A stretch of 64,000 bases of DNA from Tyto alba (Eukaryota > Chordata > Aves > Strigiformes > Tytonidae): contig NW_024881296.1 of the NCBI RefSeq assembly GCF_018691265.1, positions 10,385,427 to 10,449,426 of the forward strand, given 5' to 3'. The translations under genes and the position numbers were made by a program. Positions 37,946 to 50,287 of this stretch are shown in pieces (positions within the stretch are counted from its first letter, which is position 1; each line of letters opens with the position of its first letter). A model generated the notes under the pieces. That model was not told the origin of the DNA and ran no database searches. It saw only the letters and a list, made by a program, of their open reading frames with translations.

Positions 37946-39009
37946 AGAGTGAATGAGAGAGCACACACCATCAGGTAGTCTAAGTAACATCTGATAACTT
38001 GGTGGTCTTGGGGTGTGGTCTTCCAAGTTGAGAGTTCAAGTTGAATGTGTAAAGAAGCTAGATCTTGAGGTTCTTCTGTTTCATAGAAGGCTAGCCACAG
38101 TTCCCTCTTCTGAGGAAAGTTTGTTGTCAGCTCAGCAGTTCAACCAGCTGTATTAAATGTAGAAGTTTTTGGGGAATAGAAAGACCAAGACAATAACTCT
38201 GCAACAGAATTAGAATAGATGTGGAAATCTGAAATTTAGTTTCCTGATTTCCTTTCCCCATGAGGCCCTAACTATTTGGCTGTTGGCTCTGTTGGCCTCT
38301 CATATCCCCAGCATATGATGTTGAATCCTGAGCAAGGTTTGATGGGATCAAGCAAGTCTTTTTCTGTTTTGTTGAGGAGGTTTGAAGTTGTTTAATGGGA
38401 AAGAAATATTTCTCTTTTTTTTTTGACATTCACAGTGTTTTTAAATTAACTGTTGAGGCACATCAATTTTCTGAAAATAAAAAAATCACTCAAGTAAAAT
38501 GCTCATGCATCATGTTTAGTTCACAAGGATAAAGCACTACTTCAGCCATATATTACAGTATTATGACTGACTTGCTGTTTTTCAGCCTTGGAAGGCATCT
38601 GTGCTCACTAGTGCAGCCAAAACAAGCTGAGTGCCATGTTTAATCACTGCTCTGGTTCTGTCAGTGGTCAGACAGAGCTTTATTACTGAACCTTCTGTCA
38701 AAAAGTAAACCACTTGCCCCGTTCTTGATAGTATTGATTTATTTATTTAAAAAGCTGCTCAAAATAAAGCAGTCTCCTGCTGATAAGAGCATTTTGAGGT
38801 AGTCCGGCTCTAATTTCTCGAACTAAAACCTTGCTTGTCCAATTAACTATTTATATGCAGTGGGAACTTGCAATTGCCTTTCCTTCATTTTAGAGATTGT
38901 ATACTTGGCATATTAGAATGATTACACTTCATGAATGGAAAAAAAAAAAAATTCCTTCCATGCACTTGAAATGGTCTAAATGACAAACAGTTATATGTGG
39001 AACAAGCTC

Positions 39010-39320
39010 TTTGGAGCTCTTAGCCTGGAAAACACCTTTTGAGTTATAGAGTCTGGCCCCTGCTTATCCCCAAGTACCATAAAATGTAATTCCTCTATGA
39101 GTTTATCTGGTTCCATCTTAAATACCATTACACTTTTTCCTCTCCCCGCTCCTCCAACTCTTCCCATTGGAAAGTTGTCCACATCCAAACCGATCTGATG
39201 AGTAGAAATCTTCTTAGAACTACCACTCTGTGTTTAATCCTGGCCCATTTATACCTGTCTGTGGAGATGCAATCCTTCTATACTCCCTTCTTCAGGATAA
39301 CTTTGAATGTTTGGAGTTCT
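39010..39320 (-). mobile_element. Old CR1/L3-type LINE fragment
   Basis: The plus strand shows the decayed pattern of an antisense CR1/L3 3' region: a T/C-rich stretch, then GTAGAAATCTTCTTAGAAC, then a TTTAATCCTGGCCCATT-like word, then CTGTCTGTGGAGATG and GGATAACTTTGAATGTTTGG. The order fits what I remember of CR1/L3 tails, but divergence is high and the boundaries are rough. Confidence 0.45.
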
Positions 39321-42300
39321 AATGAGAAATAGTTCAAGTTTACTATTTGAAAATAAATGCCCTGCAAGATAGGGCCTGAATCCATCATGACTTAACAGAG
39401 GAGCCATCAGGGTAATTAGTATCAATTTTTTTTTTTCCTGGACAATTTTCAAATTACTTCTGGTCAGATTTTTTTCCCCTTGATTCTCATATTGCTAATT
39501 CATACTTTTGCAACCAGTTTGGACATATGTGTATGTATTGCCGTTTCAGCTCCACATCTTCTGCCTCTTCTAAGCATTTTTCACAATGGCTTTGTCCTTT
39601 GAACTGGAAGCAGATAAACAGTTGATTAAAAACTGAAGTGGTGTTTAGCAGAAGGTCATATTACCTGCGTATCTCCAGAAGCAATGCAGCTGCCAAAAGC
39701 ACAGCTTCAAGGTTCCACATTGTATTCCTACAGTGGGGGAATATGCTAAACTCGAATTCAGTCTGTGGCCCAGGAAACAAATGTGGTCTCTCTGTGTGAA
39801 AAATGTGACCCCTTTTCTGAAAGCTCAAGGTTCATCAGTATGCCTTTCGATGTTTGCTGAAGGTCTAGCTCATGGCTCTAGTTCTGTGTCTACCAGCCTC
39901 TTTCTATGTGTCATTTGCTAGAGGCCCTTACTTTGAGTAGCTTACATCATTGGCTTCCATATTTAACGATTAGCAGAAAAGTGCACCTTTAGCTGAAGCA
40001 GTGAAGGAACGTAATTAATATTTAATATATTATGGACCTGGAATGTAACACTGTGGTACTCAAGAATGAAAATTTGTTACAAAAAGCCATTCTTGTTGCC
40101 TACTGAGAACTGGTTGGGAAAAGAGTGAGTTAAACTACAGACCTGACTATGACTCTGTTCTAAACACTAGCGTCTGTAAGTGGTAAAATGTCTATTGATT
40201 AGGTACCATCAGATCCTGCAGAGAGTTTGCCTCGCCCATGTGCAAATGCTCTGCAGTTTTAAGAAACAGTGGAAAGTGCTGTGTAAGGATGTGTGGAAAT
40301 GGGAACTCTTCTTGACATCCTGTTTAGTGCACTGGATCAGACAGCTCTAAGCTTTCAATGTCCGCCCAGAAATGAGTCCGAATAAATGCTACTGGGATCA
40401 TTCATTACAAGGATATATATATATGTATATTTTTTTTCCCCTAAAAAAGAAGTACTATAAACACTAAATAGTGGAATCTGAGCAAGATGAAGTGGAAATT
40501 CCAGATGCATTCAAAGCCTGATCACGGTAAGTGTATTCACTGGCTGTACTTACAATGATACCTAGTAAAAATTGCCTCTAAAATGGAAAGATTAAAGGGG
40601 AAAAGTTGGATGTGGAAATCCAGGTTCACAGATGCTTGTATTACAATTATTAATGATAAAAGCAAATCTGGATTTTTTTAAAATTTGGATTATTTTGCTT
40701 CTTTTGCTTGAATAGTACTTCAGCATCATAGAACTGGGTGCATATATCTTTCTTCAAAATGTTCTAATAATCATGCGCATTTATGGCATTATTAGATTTG
40801 GAAGAGGAGAAATGAGATCAGTTAGTGTATTAACTGACAAGGAGGTAAAGACAAAAGGTAAAGAGGATTAGATTTTGGACAGTATACTGAATAAATAGGA
40901 ATTAGGACATTCAAATTATTCATCTCTTGAAGGGCACAGAAAAGGAGAAAGGGTTACTCTTTTCCCTTTTTAAGTGTAGTTTATGGACTATCAACCTAAA
41001 ATCCAGACATTCAGACTACCTTTCTGTCATGACCGTTCTTCATATTTTAAATTATAAGTTTGCAAGTAATATGAATGTAGCTGTTTTTAAATACCCTCTT
41101 TCTATATTGAACATGGATACATTTTGGTTGTAGTGCAAGTCCCTTCAAGGCATTTTTATAAGTTTACATGTACCTCTGTAAATTTCTATTATATAATGAG
41201 TCTATTCCATCATCCTGCATTATGTTGAATAATGAGTGAAAAGAATCCCAAAACAAAGAAGAACACAAACCAAAATATGCTGTCTTTTATACTCACAAAC
41301 AAAGCTCCCATGTTGGGTTAGGAGTTGATTATGGAGTTGTGTGTTGTCTTAATTTATAACTGTCCATAGTTTATATGCTGTAAATTCTATCAGCAAGATC
41401 ATAGGTACTTCATATTTTATTACCCTCATAATCTATCCCATCTGTACAATAATTCTGAGACATACCATAATTTTTTTAATACATCTTAACTCATGTAGAC
41501 TAATCACACTCCAAAAATTTGTTGTTAAATGATTGTAGTATATCTTTCAAGAACTGGCATGGTGAAATATTGTATGCAGGAACAGTTTAACTGTTTGTCT
41601 TCCTCATTCATACTATGTCAATATTACCTACAGTCTTGTCTTCTGTTTTATTCCCCTATAACCGTACATGTAATCCTGTTGAAAGTCAACCAGCTAACTC
41701 TCTGTAGAGCTTGTTTTTCCCTGTGATCCCTGGACTATGGTAAAAAAAAAAATTATTCTGATTTGCCTTGATGACTTTATTGAATCTTATTTTCCTCTAT
41801 GTTTTTGAGATTTGGATAGTGCAGAAACAAGACAGATAGCAAAATCCAGCACCTCTTCTTTTTCTTTACGCAGTATGTCCCTCTCCTTTTTAGTCCTACA
41901 GTACTGGAAATTAGGCAAAAACCCCAAAATACATATCTTCTAAAAAGCTGGAAATAGACAAAGGGAAAGTACTAAGTTACTGAAAGAACTGCATTAATCA
42001 AGCTTGTTTGGATCTTCAAATGTAGTAGCATAGTAATGGGAAAAGGATAGGCTTTTCAAGGAACATAAAGCTCAGGGCTATGTAAAGAACATGATGTGAT
42101 TTTGTATTAAGCTTTTTATCCATTTATTTTTACCTTTATCTAAGGTCTGCATATGTGGCTTGATTTTTTGCCATGTTTTTCATGCGGGGAAGGTCTAATG
42201 ATCTGCCTCTGACTGACTGTTTGAGGCACCCTGTGTAAATCAAAACTTTTTACTGTATAACCAGAATTTGTCTGTTCTCAGTAAATTGCTCTCAATAGCA

Positions 42301-43484
42301 TATTTTCACTCTTATCACAACTTATTTTTAGACAGTGAGAAGCTTAGTCATGTGGAATAGCAATTATCCCCCCAAAAAGTGTTACTTTGTTCTTCCCCTT
42401 GCATGTCTCTTCAATGCTTAGTATCTATGTAAAATTAAAAAAAAATAATAATTTAGAAGTGAAATATGCAGCAGGACAAATATATACTACCAGGTTTTTA
42501 CTCAGGCAATAATGTGAATGAAATATAATGAACATGATCTTTGTAAGAAGATATTACTATGTTATATGACTGTATTTTCTTGATTTTTCTCAAATACTTT
42601 TTTTCCAGTTCTATACTACAATATTTGCGTATTTCCAGATCACTTACTAGGATACTCATGCAGTTTCTGTGATTGACCTCTCTAGAGTTTACAGTAGTAT
42701 AAATATTTAATCACAAGGTGTGCATGTTGATGCATATTGGGAGTCACAGGAATAACTACTTGAATTGTGGTCCTCTAAAACCTTTCTGTTGCCCTAATAT
42801 GTTTTCCCTAGTTTTCATCAGACAGTCTGGATGTTTCCTACTTTTAGTAAGTGAATCAAACTCAAAGCTATTGAATAATAAGGATATAATCTGATTTGAG
42901 CCCAGAAGACTGAGAATACTTCTAGCTGTTGGTTGGAATTTTACAAAACTTTATTCCAAAAGCAAACCCACCTTTTTAGCTGCCTTTCTATGAATATGGA
43001 GATGTAAATGACAAATTGACAGGGTTGCAAAAAATAAATATCTCTGTTTAATTTATGCTGAAATAATCCTGCTTCTTTTTCCTGCTTGTGTATTTGGTGT
43101 GAAAAGATTACATGGTGTGGACAGAAATACTTTTCTCTAACCTGCAAACTAGCCATATGTAAAGAAGTAGTCATGGTGGACAGAACCTGTTATCTCTCTA
43201 AGGAATGAACTGACAAAGAGTTCCTCATGCTCAAAAAGAGTGCTGAACTGTATTCTAGCTTCTCATTGTGCTGTAGATTACTAAAATATTAGAATTTCTG
43301 TTGTTAACAGAGGTAATTCCAAACCTGAAACATTGAATTCTTTTAATATAGATTTATGCTGTCTTTGTAAGGAGATGAAGAGCACAAAACCAAGTCTGCC
43401 TTGGTGTACAGGTGGATATTGAGCTATTTGTGTTAGAAACAAAAGCTTTGATGTTTTGAACTGGTCTTTCTATAGGAACTTCTC

Positions 43485-43487
<3 letters not shown>

Positions 43488-43516
<29 letters not shown>
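43488..43516 (+). promoter_or_regulatory. FMN2: 29-nt T run forming the polypyrimidine tract of FMN2 exon 3
   Basis: Twenty-nine T are followed by AATAACCACAG and then exon 3 at 43528. It is in the right place to bind U2AF and other U-binding splicing factors. It is unusually long and pure compared with the other acceptors in this gene. Confidence 0.75.
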
Positions 43517-43520
<4 letters not shown>

Positions 43521-43527
43521 ACCACAG

Positions 43528-43675
43528 CAAGACCAGCTTTATACTTGGGCTGCAGTTAGCCAACCCACACATTCATCAGATTACATTGAAGGAAGCTTTC
43601 CAAGGAGAATTCCATCTGTGTGGCCCCCACCCAAACCTCCAGATGAAGAACAAAGACTCAAAATTACAGAAGAAG
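43528..43675 (+). CDS. FMN2: Formin-2 (FMN2), coding exon 3
   Basis: This 148-nt exon lies between acceptor CCACAG (ends 43527) and donor GTATAG (starts 43676), entering in phase 0 and leaving in phase 1. The translation [19 protein letters not shown], then [20 protein letters not shown], follows mammalian FMN2 closely (human has [19 protein letters not shown] and a similar WPPSKPPDEE stretch). It continues exactly from the FD end of exon 2. The donor is rather weak (AAG followed by GTATAG), while the acceptor has a 29-T tract. The segment is proline-rich but too short to be the FH1 domain. Confidence 0.95.
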
Positions 43676-45810
43676 GTATAGTTCTTGGACACAGACAAGA
43701 TATATGTATGTCATGGAGGGGAGTTGCTGTCTTTTAGAATCCAAGATATAAAGTTAATGTCTTAACTTCTAACAGATACCTGATTTTGAAAATTTTGGAT
43801 TAGCATCAGAAATAATGTTAGCTAGTATGAATCTAACAAAAAATATTCAGTAAAAATGCATGCTTTTTGTTAACAACTAAGATGTGCGCCTGGCATCAGT
43901 TGACTAATGGATTTTACCAGGTGTTGTGACTTCTGTGCTTTTCCAGTTTACATACCTTCAGAGCCATGAAATATGGGTATTTTTCTCTTAAAAACATGGA
44001 AAACTTCAGAAGCCCACTGGTGTTATACTGAAAGTTGTTAGAGTGGTGTAAGGTACTCCTTTGTGGGTTCAGCAGTCCCCTGCTGACAGAGGGGTAAGAA
44101 AAGTGGATCAGAAAAATAAATCGAGGTCTTGTTTACTAAGTCAGTTTATCTTAAAACTTGTGAAGTTACTCTACCAGCCAAATTTCTGAAATCTTCTGCA
44201 TACTCATTAAAAGCTTTGTTTAAACTGAGAATTAAAATAAAACAAAACAAACCTTCTTGTAGCTGACAAAGAAATTTAGATGAGAATTTCAAACCTGTTT
44301 TCTGTTAGTAGTGTTGATGGGCAAATACCACAGGTTCTTGGAGGCTTAGCTTTGCATTAGTTAGTATTCATTGGCTCTCAACACTTTTAGGCTGCATTCA
44401 TCCACATGACCTCCATGGAGAGCCACTGGGTATTCTCAAATTTTCCATTTCCTACCACTCCTTTTTTTCATAGCTCAGATTTGAAGAATTAAGTCGTTAT
44501 TTCAACAGATCTCTTTGTATTGCTTGTAGGCTTTGGGTGGAGTTAATTTCAGATTTGCTTCTCTTTGGGACTACTCTACCACTTCCTCTGGAACATGAGC
44601 AAAGTATTTCTTGCATGGACACCATTTATCATGGCAACACTTCACTTTTACTGGTATCACTTATTCCAGTGTTCACAAGCAAAATAAGTGATGCCAACAA
44701 AAAATGCAATACTGTTATATTATGCTGTTTATTCTGTGGCTTTTAACAAAGAGAGGTCAAGGAAACATTTCTGCATCCATCTCACTGATGCAATTCAGAG
44801 TGTGGAACACTGCAGTGCTGGACTATTGGGCTAAATCCAACTTTTTTACTAATGATCTACTATTTTATGCTGTATCCAATGAAAGGGCAGTCATATGTGG
44901 TAGTAGAAGTCATTGCTGTGTACTCTGAGAGGACAGACTATGTTTCTCAGCTTGGACACTTGGCTAATGAATGTGTGATCAGAGTATTTATGAACATCCT
45001 CTGCACTGGAAAAACAAAAGGGTGAATATTTCATTATTTTATGTTGAGGTTTTAGCCTGGCAGAGGCTGATATAAGTTAACAACAGTTTTGTTGCTCTAA
45101 AATCTAGAAAAACATTGATTACATAAAATATTTTGAAAAGTAAATATTTTTACCATTTTTACCAATTTGGAAAAATATTTCTACAAGAAGATAATAATAA
45201 TAATTTTAAAATGCATTCCTTTTAGACATGGTTTGTTTGCATCCCATGTTTTTCTATTTAATATTATACCTCCTACATGGATGTAAAGTGTACAGTACTT
45301 GTCAGTTCCTTATTTCACTCACTGCCCTCTCAAAACTGCAAAAATAATAAGAAAATAGAATGAGAAGTAAAATGTAACAGTGCATTGTGACTATTTCTGA
45401 ATGGAAAATCACTAGTTCTCAAAATTTACTTGAGGTGCTGACACTGAAAAATATTGAAATTTCGGGTTTTTTTGGTGTGAATTTGTAGTATAGGGCATGG
45501 AGGAAGAAGGAATAATTATAATTATTCTCATTACAATTCAGGTAGATAAATAATTTAACTTTTCATTTGATTGCTCACGTTTGCCATGTGGAAGAACCTG
45601 GAGGTGAGTGATGTTTCATGTGAAGCCTGAAGGATAAACACCTTCCCCCAAGATTTGTAACTAAATTATTTTATGTATATGCACCTTTGAAAGGTAGTTA
45701 ATCATCTATTTAGTATAGTATATATTAAATAGTTTTGCTGTGTGCTCTGTGTCATGTGGAGCATTGTTTGGTGTGAGGAAAGGGCTATTAGAGTGGTCAG
45801 GGGCTTCTTC

Positions 45811-45866
45811 TGTTTTTTGTTTTTGTTTTGTTTTGGTTTTTTTTTTTTGTTTTTGTTTTTTTTTTT
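45811..45866. repeat. T-rich stretch with spaced G (TTTTG-type)
   Basis: Repeated GTTTT(T) units grade into pure T. Confidence 0.85.
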
Positions 45867-46189
45867 AATCGGGTTAGGGGGAGGGGTTATCTTTAGGTTT
45901 GCGGGGGGTTTAAGTCAGCATGTACTTATGCCAAAAATATTTTTCAGTTCTGGATTCAGAAAAATTTTGGGGCAAAATGAGTCAATATCACCAATAAGAA
46001 CAATGTGTAATGCTACTAATTTTCTATCTGAATACCCAAAATCTGTTTCTGTTGCTTCTTATGGTATTTGATTCTACCATTCTAACAGCCCAGCACATTG
46101 CCTGAATCTAAACACAACAGGGTATTTGAAATTCAATTATCTGAATGCTTTGCTGATGACACTATTCCACTTAACATACAAGAAAAGGA

Positions 46190-46255
46190 AAGTATGCAGG
46201 CACTAGAGCCCATTCATCCTGTCTCCTAAGTGACTGTCCTAACCACCTGGGCAGA
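46190..46255 (-). mobile_element. Possible ancient SINE/LINE-tail remnant
   Basis: The words CATCCTGTCTCCTAAGTGA and CTGTCCTAACCACCTGGGCA resemble the 'TCTCCTA..GTGCCCTAACCACTGGGCTA' segment common in old amniote MIR-like repeats. It is short and diverged, so this is tentative. Confidence 0.35.
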
Positions 46256-47830
46256 GACTCAAAGATTATACAACTTCTGCAAAATGAAAGTGTCCCCACA
46301 CACTAAATCTTTGTGTGGGTTTACACCCTGAAATAGAAGTTAGTCTCTTTAACAGAACTAGGCTTGTCCGGACATTCATTTCCTTTGTTTTATGAAAAAT
46401 GAGGAAAAAAAACATTATATTTGGTTTGGGTTAAAGAGAAGGTTTCACTTGCCATATAGCACTTTTTTCCTTAACTCTCTTTTTCTGTTGCGGTGATGGG
46501 GTTTGGTTGTGTTTTAGTTTTGCTTAAGAATGACAAAACCCTGTTAGTCTGCTGCAAGTAGATTGTATTTAGTGAATTTTGGCAGACTAACCTTAAAATT
46601 AGCTGCTCATATCACCCTCAACTCATCTTGTATTTAGAACCCCTTTTAGAACAAAACTTGTCTGAGGTAAAAATAAGCTAGACAACTCTGTCAAATTGTT
46701 AAATATTGACAAATATATAGGAGTAGCCTGTTCCTATTTTCTTTAAGAGCTTTTGAGCAAGGAATGTAGGTTGTGCCAATATACATAACAGGAAGGATTA
46801 CTAAACTGTGTGTGTACATGTCTTATCCAGTACTAGAACATTAGCAAAGAATAAAACCTGGTGTGAGCAAAGATCAAATTCACCTTAAAGTTTCAGTTAA
46901 CCATGCAGAAATCTAAAATCATGTCCACAGGCCCTGGGAGATCACCAGTGCCCAAATACTAGTGAAGTTTTCCTGGTTTTGCAAATCAATTGTGGAAGGG
47001 TAAGCCAAAAATGTTCTCTACCAGATAATTTGTAAAACAAGTATCTCACAATTGCTTAGTTTAAGAATGTTAATATTCTTCCCTTCATTTGGAAGAGGCA
47101 TTAATAGTTTTTACCAGGAAATAATCATTCAGTGGTTTTGGTGGGATTCTTTTGGTTGCAATGAGGAGTGAGTGTCCAATTTATCAGTAGCATCCTGAAT
47201 TTTCTTCAGTAAATGGACTTACCTAAAAGTCAGCAGCCACACATGATTTATCCATACTAAAAACTTGTCAAAGTGAGAGATGATGAGTTATTTCCTGTTA
47301 ATAACAGCTTATCCTCATCTAGCTTTTTATGACTGGGAGGAGTTCTGTCAGCTGATACTTGAATTATTGTTTTAGTAAATAATTAAAAATGTAAAAAAGA
47401 TGGAGGACTGTTAATTTTCAAGGGGTAGCCTTGCAGCATAACTGCCGCTGGCAATTAAACTTCCCCCTTGTATGTCTCGCCTCCCAATAGCTGGGATTGT
47501 CAGCAAGCAGTGAGGAGGCCAAGTGTCTAGGAAATATGAATCCAAAAGTTCTGGACCTCAACTGCTTTACTCTTCCTGCAAATGGTCAACAGATTTGCCT
47601 GTTGTATAGTGGTGCCTTTAAAGGATAAAGAAAGATGTGACATGTATGTGTTCTCTGGGCAGGTATAATAAAAACATTTCTATTTTTGTCCTGTGTATAA
47701 AATTAGGCGATGACCAGTTAGAGACATCATTAGCAGTAGCTACTAAGCTGGTTAGAGATCTTTGCACTGTTAAGGTGCTGGATGGTGTTTTGTTTATTTT
47801 TCCCTCTCATTTCTCTAGTTACCTTCTATC

Positions 47831-47955
47831 AGGCGAGTAAACAGAGGCACAGAGGGGTTCTTTAAGGTCAGAGGAGTCATCTGTAGAAAGGTCAGAATGG
47901 AAACCAGAGCTTTTAATTCAAGCCCTGTGCTTTAACTACAAGACTCTCTCTCTTT
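47831..47955 (-). mobile_element. MIR-like (CORE-SINE) fossil, antisense
   Basis: The plus strand shows the reverse complement of MIR: GTAAACAGAGGCACAGAGGG, TTCTTTAAGGTCAGAGGAG, AATGGAAACCAGAGCTTTTA, ATTCAAGCCCTGTGCTTTAA and CTACAAGACTCTC. These match in order the MIR words around GAAACTGAGGCACAGAGAGG, TAAGTAACTTGCCCAAGG, GGATTCGAACCC and GTGCTCTTAACCACTA. It is the clearer of the two MIR-like copies in the window. Confidence 0.72.
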
Positions 47956-49430
47956 CATAAATAAATTAAAATTAAGTCTTTGTTATTGTCTGCAGTGGCT
48001 TACCGAAAGACTTGAGGGTCCTGAACATACATTGGGTTTTTACATGCTTGTGTCATTTCCAGAACAAAATTTGTTATTTCTTTTATCCAGAAGCCAGTCA
48101 AAATACAGCACTGTAGAAACAATGCAGGAATGTACAGTATGCGTGTCTTGCAGAAATAAATATTAGCACAATCAAGTTTTCAATGTAATTTCTCCTGTGC
48201 TTTTTGAAATTGAAATTCAATTGAAAAATTGAAATGTATTTATGAAAACAGAAATCTCAGACTAGTATTTGTAGAAAGAATAATTGTTATCCAGGTTTTT
48301 AAATAAGAAATGAAATGTAGTTGGGGGTGGGGTCTTGTGTTTTGATGCCCTTTTTCCAGGTAAAATGTGCAGATAAGTGTTCTTAGTCCCACTGATATTT
48401 TATTTTTCATTGTCACAGTGATAGTTGGAGATATGTAGTTCCATTTAAAACCATCGCCATTAACCAAAGGAATGCTTAGATATTTGTTAGGATTCTCATT
48501 AGGTATTCCAAAGTAGAAAATCATTGAAGAAGATACAACTAGAATGAAGTACTGCTGTTTCATTTTTCAATGTAAATGAGTAACATGATCAAAATTCCAA
48601 AAGGAAAATTAGTGCTGGTTCTTTGCCCAAAAGAGAGGGTGTAGAATTCAGTACAAATGTGAAAAATTAGTTTTGTATCCTCAGTTTGAATGTCCCCAGT
48701 TCTGGGAAGGTCTGACTGTACACTTACACATAAACTGTACTGTCCCAAACCACCCCTTGCAAGGCTGAGATGGTGTAGACAGTGAACAATAAACTTAGGA
48801 TGAAATTGAGATTTTTTTCAAAATGTATTTGCAATAGTAAGGCCAGTTGCATTCAAACATGCCTTTAAAATGTGAGTTTAGATCTGTATTGCTACCTCAT
48901 CCTGGAGATTTCCAATTTTGATGGTAGGGCAGAGGGAGGCCGGTGATGGATATGAAGGAGACAACATAGCTGTCAACAGTCATCATTCTTCTCATGGATT
49001 CTTTTGGTCTTTTATGAACAGACACAATCTGCAGATCTTAAGGAGAGACATACTGCTTAGTGAGATTGGATGGGAAGAACAAGCATAAGAACCTTCCCTT
49101 GACTTTCTGTGGAATGCATGTAATAGAGCCGTAAATAACTGGTTTCCTTTGAATCAGAAATTTTTACACTCAAAATGGACTTCTGTCAAGTTTAAGATGA
49201 TTTAATATTGAGTCATAATGCATACATTGCCAACTGAGATCAGGTTGACTTTATGCATATAACCTGTTCAGTTACTTTTAGATGGATAGTTTGGAAAGTG
49301 GGACAGTTAACATTGTTTTCTTTTTACCTCTACCCTCTTTTAATTAAATTCTTAATGTGTATTTTAAAAGATCAATGATTTCTTTTTTTAATATAGTACT
49401 TTTAAAATTGTATCTTCTTTTCAAATTCAG

Positions 49431-49492
49431 AGTTGAAATCTACTGTCCTAGAAGCGGAGAAACAATGCATAGAAGGTGTTCGGCGGGTACAG
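49431..49492 (+). CDS. FMN2: Formin-2 (FMN2), coding exon 4
   Basis: This 62-nt exon lies between acceptor ATTCAG (ends 49430) and donor GTAAGA (starts 49493). It enters in phase 1, completing a Glu codon with exon 3, and leaves in phase 0. The translation ELKSTVLEAEKQCIEGVRRVQ aligns without gaps to the human segment around ESQSAVLETPKKCSDAVQQE, although similarity is only moderate. Phase, position and the good donor support it. The next FMN2 block in mammals (starting VFDMKSEGQ, before the coiled coil and FH1) was looked for in the remaining 14.5 kb and not found, so the gene continues beyond the window. Confidence 0.88.
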
Positions 49493-50267
49493 GTAAGATT
49501 CTAACAGAAGTTTTATGTATAATTCTGTAAAAAGACTGGAAAAGCAGTACCTCAGACATTTTTGCAATAGTTTTCTGTACGGAATATTCTGAATGCAAAC
49601 ATTTGGGACTGTGGTTTTGATTCTAAATTTTTATTTCAAAATACTTACATGCTCCATAGTGTATCTAGGTACAGAGTTTGAAGGTTCCTGCCTGCCTAAT
49701 GTGATTCTTATAAAATGTTATTGTTCACTCAGAAGTAAGTTAACACTTGGTTCTGGAGATCTGATGGCATTACTAAGGAATAGTAATAGAAGATCTGGTT
49801 ATATTGTCTAATCTACAAAAGTTCATGTGAATAATAGTAGCAGAGATGTTTTCTGTTTCTCCAGTGAATATTCTAGCAGTGGTGGTAGGTGAACAGATTT
49901 AGGATGCCATGCTGGACTTCCAAAGGAGATAAAATAATACTGGGTTAGTTGAGACTTAGTGTGTGTTGGACTTGTTCAACATAAACACAGTCTAATTTTT
50001 TTTTTTTAACGTGTCACCTTTCATGTTATATTCTTCATTATATGTGGTGGTTTGATGGAGCTGAGGAACTTCAAATTTTTTTTCCTCAAAAGACTAGTTT
50101 ATTTTCTGTGAAAGCTCTCTGATCACAGGTACCAGATTTATTCTACCAGAGAATAAGACTGCAATTTTTCTGGGAGTCAGGAAGAAGGCAAAGTTCTGGT
50201 TTCCTTAAATCTTGATTTTGAACAACGAGTGGTCAAAAGCATTTGCTATCTTTTTCTTTTCTTTTAC

Positions 50268-50287
50268 TTTTTTTTTTTTTTTTTTTT
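50268..50287. repeat. Poly-T run (20 nt)
   Basis: T run in intron 4, preceded by T/C-rich sequence. Confidence 0.9.

Larger units (their letters stand above)
32151..43527 (+). other. FMN2: FMN2 intron 2
   Basis: About 11.4 kb, phase 0. It holds T runs (33132-33145, 33586-33620, 34119-34134), a 35-nt tandem duplication (37868-37945), an old LINE fragment (about 39010-39320), an AT dinucleotide patch near 40411-40430 and a long T run against the exon 3 acceptor. No coding sequence is supported. Confidence 0.85.
43676..49430 (+). other. FMN2: FMN2 intron 3
   Basis: About 5.8 kb, phase 1. It contains a T/G-rich stretch (45811-45866), a possible SINE remnant (46190-46255) and an antisense MIR-like fossil (47831-47955). 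No coding sequence is supported. Confidence 0.85.

Noticed and set aside
46922..46999. Exon-like segment between CCACAG and GTAAGC in intron 3
   Set aside because: The acceptor has almost no pyrimidine tract and there is no similarity to FMN2.
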